This document shows, piece after piece, positions 58,914 through 64,000 of a DNA stretch of 64,000 nt (the stretch's first letter is position 1; every line of letters begins with the position of its first letter). The stretch is from Mucilaginibacter achroorhodeus (GTDB taxonomy: Bacteria > Bacteroidota > Bacteroidia > Sphingobacteriales > Sphingobacteriaceae). The position numbers and the translations under genes were made by a program. The notes under the pieces were generated by a model, which was given only the letters and a program-made list of their open reading frames with translations, was not told the DNA's origin and searched no databases. The stretch spans positions 1,178,001-1,242,000 of the forward strand of contig NZ_VOEI01000001.1 in the NCBI RefSeq assembly GCF_007846095.1. Direction: 5' to 3'.

Positions 58914-59390
58914 ATGCCTCACAGGAAACCTCAAAATTTAGAAATTGATAATCTGGATATACAGATTTTATCCATCTTAATGAAGAATGCTACCACTCCT
59001 TATACAGAAATTGCTAAAGAACTGATCGTTTCTGGTGGTACCATCCATGTTCGCATGAAGAAATTAGAGGAGATGGGAGTGATAAAGGGAGCAAGTCTTG
59101 AGGTTAATCCGCAAAAACTTGGTTATGATGTTACCGCTTTCCTGGGCATATTTCTTGAAAAAGGTTCTCAATACAACGATGCAGTGGCACAACTGAAGAA
59201 GATACCGGAAATTGTTGAATTGCATTACACCACCGGCAGCTGGAGCATATTTGCGAAAATTGTTTGTCATGATACCAACCACCTGCGCGAGGTGTTGAAT
59301 GAGCAGATCCAAAGCGTATCCGGTATACAACGTACCGAAACTTTCATCTCTTTGGAAGAAAGCATTAAGCGCCAGATAAGTTTAGATTAA
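58914..59390 (+). CDS. Lrp/AsnC-family transcriptional regulator
   Basis: 158 residues: N-terminal helix-turn-helix (about 10-65: LDIQILSILMKNATTPYTEI, GGTIHVRMKKLEEMGVIKG) and C-terminal RAM ligand-binding domain (about 70-150: LGYDVTAFLGIFLEKG, IVELHYTTGSWSIFAKIV). It may sense an amino acid; the effector and target genes are unknown. It is divergent from the tRNA-like unit, with a 152-base spacer between them. Confidence 0.92.
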   Translation: MPHRKPQNLEIDNLDIQILSILMKNATTPYTEIAKELIVSGGTIHVRMKKLEEMGVIKGASLEVNPQKLGYDVTAFLGIFLEKGSQYNDAVAQLKKIPEIVELHYTTGSWSIFAKIVCHDTNHLREVLNEQIQSVSGIQRTETFISLEESIKRQISLD

Positions 59391-59410
59391 GTATACAGGT
59401 TTCCTATACA

Positions 59411-59443
59411 AAAAAGCCATGGTCAGTCGCCATGGCTTTTTCC
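59411..59443. terminator. Terminator between lrp-like and dtxR-like genes
   Basis: AAAAAGCCATGG (59411-59422) and CCATGGCTTTTT (59430-59441) pair around TCAGTCG; symmetrical A/T flanks allow function for both convergent genes. Confidence 0.92.
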
Positions 59444-59445
59444 GT

Positions 59446-60102
59446 TTACATATCTATCAACAGGCTCTCTCCAAATTTTTGGGAAACTGTCTTAGGCTCT
59501 TCTCCATTAATACTGATCACCAGCGAATTATCAAAGGTGATTTTTTCCAGCAGTTGTATTTTGGTGCCTATATTGATGCTAAGCTTCTGTAGGTATTGTA
59601 AGAATTGACTTGTAGTATCCCTAACGGCTACAACACGGCAACTGCCGCCAACTTTTACATCAGCCAGGGTGGTAGAGTAGCGTTTGGCCATTTTTCCGTT
59701 TGCCTTTGGAATAGGGTCCCCATGAGGGTCATATTCCGGGAAGCCCAAAAATTTATCCAGTCTATCGGCAAGTGTTGCATCTTTTATATGTTCAAGATCT
59801 TCGGCTATATCATGTATCTCGTCCCAATGATATCCCAGCTTCTCCAGCAGGAACACCTCCCATAACCGGTGTCGACGAACGATCATGGTTGCATCTTTTT
59901 GGCCCTGAGCGGTTAATTCAACGCCTTTCTTTTTGTCGTAGCTGATCAGTTGTTTATCGGTAAGCTTTCTTATCATGTCTACAACCGATGCCGGGTTATT
60001 GCCCAGTGCATCTGCAATTGCCGTAGGTGATATCTTCTGTCCCTTGTCCTGCCAAAGGCGATAAATGCATTTTAAATAGTTCTCTTCTGAAAGGGTGTTC
60101 AT
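59446..60102 (-). CDS. DtxR/MntR-family metal-dependent repressor
   Basis: 218 residues: winged helix (about 1-65, NYLKCIYRLWQDKGQKISP, NPASVVDMIRKLTDKQLI), dimerisation and metal-binding domain (about 66-140) and a C-terminal FeoA/SH3-like domain (about 145-218). Of the primary metal site, EDLEH provides Glu and His at the DtxR Glu105/His106 positions; Glu replaces the DtxR Cys102 (as in MntR), and Asn stands at the Met10 position. Metal choice (Fe, Mn) therefore cannot be settled by eye. It is divergent from the TonB receptor, with a palindromic operator in between. Likely autoregulated. Confidence 0.93.
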   Translation of the reverse strand: MNTLSEENYLKCIYRLWQDKGQKISPTAIADALGNNPASVVDMIRKLTDKQLISYDKKKGVELTAQGQKDATMIVRRHRLWEVFLLEKLGYHWDEIHDIAEDLEHIKDATLADRLDKFLGFPEYDPHGDPIPKANGKMAKRYSTTLADVKVGGSCRVVAVRDTTSQFLQYLQKLSINIGTKIQLLEKITFDNSLVISINGEEPKTVSQKFGESLLIDM

Positions 60103-60119
60103 TTTTTTATCTGCTTATA

Positions 60120-60127
60120 CAAACATA
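60120..60127 (-). promoter_or_regulatory. -7 box of the dtxR-family gene
   Basis: On the minus strand TATGTTTG (60127-60120), 17 bases before the ATG. It mirrors the plus-strand box at 60201. The operator dyad edge lies 17 bases upstream, at the -33 region. Confidence 0.65.
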
Positions 60128-60144
60128 AACAATTAGTTACAGTT

Positions 60145-60178
60145 ATAAATAAAATTAGCCTTACCTAATTTTATTTAT
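60145..60178. promoter_or_regulatory. DtxR-type operator, perfect 14+14 bp dyad
   Basis: ATAAATAAAATTAG (60145-60158) and its exact complement (60165-60178) flank CCTTAC. On the minus strand the centre reads TTAGGTAAGGCTAA, matching the first 14 positions of the corynebacterial DtxR box (TTAGGTTAGSCTAA) with one difference. It covers the -33 region of both divergent promoters, so repressor binding would block both. Confidence 0.8.
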
Positions 60179-60200
60179 TTAACATATTAAATTTAATATA

Positions 60201-60208
60201 TATGTTTG
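60201..60208 (+). promoter_or_regulatory. -7 box of the TonB receptor gene
   Basis: TATGTTTG fits TAnnTTTG, ends 16 bases before the ATG at 60225, and mirrors the minus-strand box at 60120-60127. Confidence 0.65.
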
Positions 60209-60224
60209 TTCAAAATATAATTCG

Positions 60225-62681
60225 ATGCGTTATTTAATAATTTTGTCTTCATTCTTAATGTCTGCCACTACTTACGCACAAAACGGCGTGTTAACGGGAA
60301 CAATTTCTGCTTCCGGCAATCCGCTTGCTTATGCTTCAGTCAGCCTGCGAGGAACGTCATATGGCTGCACTACAGATCAGTATGGCATATTTAAGCTGGC
60401 TGGCATAAAGCCCGGCGAATACGTAATGGTATGCTCAAGCATTGGTTATTTTGCAAAGCACATCCGGGTAAAAATATCAGGCGATACCGTTATCCAAAAC
60501 GCCGAATTGCAAGAGGGAAGCTCAAAGCTCAGCGAGGTGATTGTTACCGGTGTATCGCGCGCTACCGAGCTCCGCAGCAATCCCGTTCCCATTGCGGTTA
60601 TCACCAGAAAAGAAATACAGCAAAGCATAAACACCAACATCATAGATGCGATTACCAAAGGCGTGCCCGGCGTAACGGCCGTAACTACCGGGCCCAACAT
60701 ATCTAAGCCATTTATCAGGGGATTGGGATACAACAGGGTGCTTACCTTATACGATGGTATACGCCAGGAAGGCCAGCAATGGGGCGATGAACACGGTATT
60801 GAGGTTGACCAATATGCCATGGCCCGCGCTGAAGTAATAAAAGGACCTGCAAGTTTAACCTATGGGTCGGATGCACTGGCGGGTGTGATCAACTTGATCC
60901 CGTACATCCCGGCCGGAGAGAACGGCAAACTTAACGGGGATTGGACGACGGAATACCACACCAACAACGGCCTTATAGCATCCTCGCTTGGCTTAGCCTA
61001 CAAAAAAAACGACTGGAAGTACGCGTTTTGGGCAACCGGCAAAACGGCTCATAACTATTACAATAAGGTAGACGGTTATGTTTACAATACCGCTTACCAG
61101 GAATATATATTCTCCGGTATGGCAAGGGTTGATAAACCCTGGGGGTACTCACAGTTCAGTGCTGCAGCTTATAACAACAAGCAGGAAATACCAGATGGTA
61201 GCCGCGACTCGCTTACCCGCAGGTTTACGATACAGGTAGCAGAGGGGGCAAATGACGATATTAAGAACCGCCCTTTTGCGCCTGTTAAATGGCTTACCTC
61301 ATACGGTATTACGCCTTTGCACCAGCATATACAACATTATCGTATATATAATAAAACAGAGATAAAAGCCGGCAGCGGCATCTTTTCAACTTCGTTGGGC
61401 TGGCAGCAAAGCGTTCGTCGCGAATATAACCATCCAACGCAGCCAGAGCAGCCAGGATTATATGTAACGCTAAATACCATTAATTACGATTTTCGCTACA
61501 GTCCGCAGGTCTGGCATGGTTGGGAAACATCTTTCGGCCTTAACGGCATCTATCAAAACAATGCCAGCAAGGATGCAACAGATTTTCCCATCCCCGATTA
61601 TGGGTTATTTGATATCGGAGCCTTCGCCTTCGCCAAGAAGACATTTGGCAAAGTAGATATCTCCGGGGGGATCCGTTATGATACCCGACACATCAACTGG
61701 AATGATTTTTATGTGGGATCAAACCCCACTAACGGTTTTGAGCAGAAGGTATCGGCCAGTGACCCGGCTGGGAAATTGCAGTTTCCGGCATTCAGCCATA
61801 ATTATTACGGCATCTCCGGCAGTTTAGGGTTTACCTATAACATTAGTGAACACGTGCTGTTGAAGGCAAATATTGCCCGGGGCTACCGTGCACCAAATAT
61901 TACCGAGATAGGCAGTAATGGCCTCGACCCCGGTGCACATATTGTTTACCTGGGTAACCGAAACTTTAAACCGGAGTTTAGCCTGCAGCAGGACCTTGGC
62001 TTTATTGCCTACTTAAAAAACGCAGACCTTGCGCTGGAAGTGTTTAACAACAACATAGAGAATTACATTTACCAATCGCGCTTGAATGATGAGAACGGAA
62101 ACCCGGTAATCATCGTCCCCGGCAATACCACTTACCAGTACCAGCAATCAAAAGCGCGTTTATATGGTGCAGAATTTACATTTAATCTGCATCCGCAGGC
62201 TACAAAATGGGTTGAGTTTGATAATAGCCTGGCTTATGTAATTGGGTTGAATAAAAACCAAAAGCTTATTGAACAAAGTAACGGCGCAGCTAAGTATCTC
62301 CCCTTCATTCCTCCTTTGCATTGGCAGTCTGATCTTAAATTTAAATGGAATGCCAGTTTGGGATGGTTCTCCAAATTCTGGTTAAGAACAGGATTGGATT
62401 TTTTCGCGGCGCAAAACCGTTTCTACGCCTTAAACGATACCGAAACGCCCACCACTGGATATACTTTAGCACATGCAGGTGTGGGTTCAACTATCAAACG
62501 GAAATCAGGCAAACCGATATGCGAGTTATTTATCCAGGCAGATAATCTGTTTGATGTGGCTTATCAATCTAACCTCAATCGTTTAAAATATTTTGAATAT
62601 TACACTGCTTCACCCAATGGCCGGTCGGGAATCTATAATATGGGAAGGAATGTGAGTTTTAAGGTAGTGTTTACGCTTTAG
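60225..62681 (+). CDS. TonB-dependent outer-membrane receptor, metal-regulated
   Basis: 818 residues with a signal peptide (MRYLIILSSFLMSATTYAQ). A CarbopepD-reg-like domain (about 20-105: GTISASGNPLAYASVSLRG, IFKLAGIKPGEYVMV) precedes the TonB box region (SEVIVTG), plug (about 120-235: KPFIRGLGYNRVLTLYDG, EVIKGPASLTYGSDALAGVI) and a 22-strand barrel ending with aromatic Phe near the C-terminus (NVSFKVVFTL). His-rich loops (GITPLHQHIQHYR) could help bind metal or a metal complex. Divergent DtxR-family gene and operator imply uptake of iron, manganese or a metallophore complex. No SusD partner follows. Confidence 0.92.
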   Translation: MRYLIILSSFLMSATTYAQNGVLTGTISASGNPLAYASVSLRGTSYGCTTDQYGIFKLAGIKPGEYVMVCSSIGYFAKHIRVKISGDTVIQNAELQEGSSKLSEVIVTGVSRATELRSNPVPIAVITRKEIQQSINTNIIDAITKGVPGVTAVTTGPNISKPFIRGLGYNRVLTLYDGIRQEGQQWGDEHGIEVDQYAMARAEVIKGPASLTYGSDALAGVINLIPYIPAGENGKLNGDWTTEYHTNNGLIASSLGLAYKKNDWKYAFWATGKTAHNYYNKVDGYVYNTAYQEYIFSGMARVDKPWGYSQFSAAAYNNKQEIPDGSRDSLTRRFTIQVAEGANDDIKNRPFAPVKWLTSYGITPLHQHIQHYRIYNKTEIKAGSGIFSTSLGWQQSVRREYNHPTQPEQPGLYVTLNTINYDFRYSPQVWHGWETSFGLNGIYQNNASKDATDFPIPDYGLFDIGAFAFAKKTFGKVDISGGIRYDTRHINWNDFYVGSNPTNGFEQKVSASDPAGKLQFPAFSHNYYGISGSLGFTYNISEHVLLKANIARGYRAPNITEIGSNGLDPGAHIVYLGNRNFKPEFSLQQDLGFIAYLKNADLALEVFNNNIENYIYQSRLNDENGNPVIIVPGNTTYQYQQSKARLYGAEFTFNLHPQATKWVEFDNSLAYVIGLNKNQKLIEQSNGAAKYLPFIPPLHWQSDLKFKWNASLGWFSKFWLRTGLDFFAAQNRFYALNDTETPTTGYTLAHAGVGSTIKRKSGKPICELFIQADNLFDVAYQSNLNRLKYFEYYTASPNGRSGIYNMGRNVSFKVVFTL

Positions 62682-62692
62682 ATGTATCAAAA

Positions 62693-62784
62693 TGTCATTG
62701 CGAGGAGGTTGCCACGCTATCGCTCGCAATGACATAGTTTGTTGACACGAGCCTGCGCGATTATCATCCGCCAATTGGCGGATG
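62693..62784. repeat. Two-palindrome intergenic element
   Basis: TGTCATTGCGAG (62693-62704) and CTCGCAATGACA (62723-62734) form a perfect 12-base stem around an 18-base loop. A perfect 20-base palindrome, arms CATCCGCCAA / TTGGCGGATG, lies at 62765-62784. No ORF. The sequence type suggests a dispersed REP-like repeat. Confidence 0.65.
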
Positions 62785-62809
62785 TAGCGAGGGAATTTGA
62801 AAGGCAAAA

Positions 62810-62849
62810 AAAATTTAAACAAAAAAGGACGGCTGTTTAGCCGTCCTTT
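62810..62849 (-). terminator. Terminator of infB
   Basis: AAAGGACGGCT (62824-62834) and AGCCGTCCTTT (62839-62849) pair around GTTT; on the minus strand the stem is followed by TTTGTTTAAA. Confidence 0.92.
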
Positions 62850-62870
62850 CCATTTATCTGTTAACCCGGC

Positions 62871-64000
62871 TTATGCCAGTTTACGTTTTACTTCTACGTT
62901 TTCGTATGCCTCAACTATGTCACCTACTTCAATGTTGTTGTAGTTGGCAATATTCAAACCACACTCGTAACCTTGCTTAACTTCTTTAACATCGTCTTTA
63001 AAACGTTTCAATGAAGCCAGCTCACCGGTATGTACTACCACACCATCGCGGATAATACGGATCTTGCTGTTGCGGTTGATCTGTCCATCTAACACCATGC
63101 AACCTGCAATAGTACCTACCTTGCTGATCTTGAATGTCTCACGGATCTCAACGTTAGCAACGATCTTCTCTTCAAACGTTGGTGCAAGCATACCTTCCAT
63201 CGCCGCTTTGATCTCGTTGATCGCGTCGTAGATGATAGAGTACAACCTGATGTCGATCTGTTCCTGCTCGGCCAGTTTACGCGCATTTTGCGATGGGCGA
63301 ACCTGGAAACCGATGATGATCGCATCTGATGCTGATGCCAGCAAGACGTCCGACTCGGAGATCTGGCCAACTGCTTTAGAGATGATATTAACCTGTATCT
63401 GTTCTGTAGATAGTTTCAGCAATGAATCTGATAACGCTTCGATTGAACCATCCACGTCACCCTTAACAATAACGTTAAGTTCTTTAAAGTTACCCACAGC
63501 CAAACGACGACCGATCTCATCCAGCGTGATGTGTTTCTGCGTACGCAGGCCTTGTTCACGTTGTAATTGAAGGCGTTTGTTAGCTATTTCACGTGCTTCC
63601 GGCTCGCTGTCAAGTGCGTTGAACCTGTCGCCCGCGGTTGGTGCGCCCTGCATACCCAATACCTGTACCGGTGTTGACGGGCCTGCAGATTCTACACGCT
63701 GGCCACGTTCGTTGGTTAATGCTTTAACACGGCCGCTGTAGCAACCTGCTAATATAGGGTCGCCCACTTTTAAACGGCCGGCCTGTACTAATACAGTGGT
63801 AACAATACCGCGGCCTTTATCTAAGGCGGCTTCAATTACGGTACCAACGGCACGTTTGTTAGGGTTAGCTTTTAGTTCTAACAACTCTGCTTCAAGCAAT
63901 ACTTTCTCTAACAACAGGTCGATGTTTAAGCCGCTCTTTGCAGAGATTTCCTGGGTTTGGTATTTACCACCCCATTCTTCAACCAGGATATTCATACCTG
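62871..64000 (-). CDS. infB: Translation initiation factor IF-2 (C-terminal part)
   Basis: The gene continues beyond base 64000; about 376 codons are visible. The visible N-terminus is the end of the G domain ([18 protein letters not shown] with the G5-like SAK), followed by domain II beta-barrel ([20 protein letters not shown]), domain III ([20 protein letters not shown]) and the C-terminal IF2 domain IV ([21 protein letters not shown]). It positions initiator fMet-tRNA on the 30S subunit. The usual nusA-infB neighbourhood would lie to the right of the window. A good terminator follows the stop. Confidence 0.97.
   Translation of the reverse strand, partial: GMNILVEEWGGKYQTQEISAKSGLNIDLLLEKVLLEAELLELKANPNKRAVGTVIEAALDKGRGIVTTVLVQAGRLKVGDPILAGCYSGRVKALTNERGQRVESAGPSTPVQVLGMQGAPTAGDRFNALDSEPEAREIANKRLQLQREQGLRTQKHITLDEIGRRLAVGNFKELNVIVKGDVDGSIEALSDSLLKLSTEQIQVNIISKAVGQISESDVLLASASDAIIIGFQVRPSQNARKLAEQEQIDIRLYSIIYDAINEIKAAMEGMLAPTFEEKIVANVEIRETFKISKVGTIAGCMVLDGQINRNSKIRIIRDGVVVHTGELASLKRFKDDVKEVKQGYECGLNIANYNNIEVGDIVEAYENVEVKRKLA

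Overview
The window looks like a chromosomal segment of a Bacteroidota bacterium, most likely family Sphingobacteriaceae (Mucilaginibacter or Pedobacter-like; this is inference from gene content and style). The evidence is a fused lpxC-fabZ gene, Bacteroidota-type -7 promoter boxes (TAnnTTTG), TonB receptors with a carboxypeptidase-like N-terminal domain, DUF4175, DUF4142, DUF4199 and DUF5117 proteins, a PE-ligase-polymerase LigD, and many Cys-anchored lipoproteins. Almost all genes are housekeeping or envelope genes. I see no prophage, insertion sequence, CRISPR array or classical defence island.

Layout. 1-3.9 kb: lipid A genes lpxD (5' end outside the window), lpxC-fabZ and lpxA, then an orphan ABC ATPase. 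3.9-6.8 kb: a nested palindromic repeat, an M20 amidohydrolase broken by an in-frame TAG, and a thioredoxin-fold lipoprotein lacking the redox cysteines. 6.9-10.7 kb: succinate dehydrogenase sdhCAB. 10.8-15.4 kb: TPM-domain protein, thioredoxin lipoprotein, Gfo/Idh oxidoreductase, DUF4142 protein, gcvH, VanZ-like protein and a 44-residue lipoprotein. 15.4-17.8 kb: ferrous iron uptake feoA-feoB. 17.9-25.5 kb: SprT-like protein, glutathione peroxidase, the operon DUF4175 - HATPase - ybeY, an MFS exporter and an MgtC protein. 25.5-32.3 kb: tRNA-Pro(GGG), OmpA lipoprotein, thrC, a VOC protein, ligD and a lone receiver domain. 32.4-41.2 kb: nitroreductase, AsmA-GT51 fusion, Mrp plus NifU iron-sulphur proteins, def, an M16 protease, hpt, and a gene split by a -1 frameshift at A AAA AAG. 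41.3-54.4 kb: mfd, small membrane proteins, Nif3 plus a zinc-ribbon protein, a histidine phosphatase, YihY, an aspartyl protease and a large metzincin. 54.4-64 kb: secreted and stress proteins, a CtpA-type protease, an outer-membrane barrel, two tandem tRNA-like RNAs, an Lrp regulator, a DtxR-family repressor divergent from a TonB receptor, and infB (5' end outside the window).

Three loci deserve most attention. First, on the minus strand at 58471-58761, two tandem 111-116 nt RNAs fold like class II tRNAs with compensatory acceptor-stem changes. Both have an unusually long branched variable arm and a non-canonical anticodon arm, and they have their own promoter and terminator. Second, the dtxR/TonB-receptor intergenic region holds a perfect 14+14 bp dyad with a DtxR-like core, placed between mirror-image -7 boxes. 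Third, two genes are interrupted by single-base events (TAG at 5323-5325; a -1 shift near 40869-40875). Several families of intergenic palindromic elements (around 4.0, 5.55, 13.6, 41.2, 46.3 and 62.7 kb) are probably multicopy in the genome.
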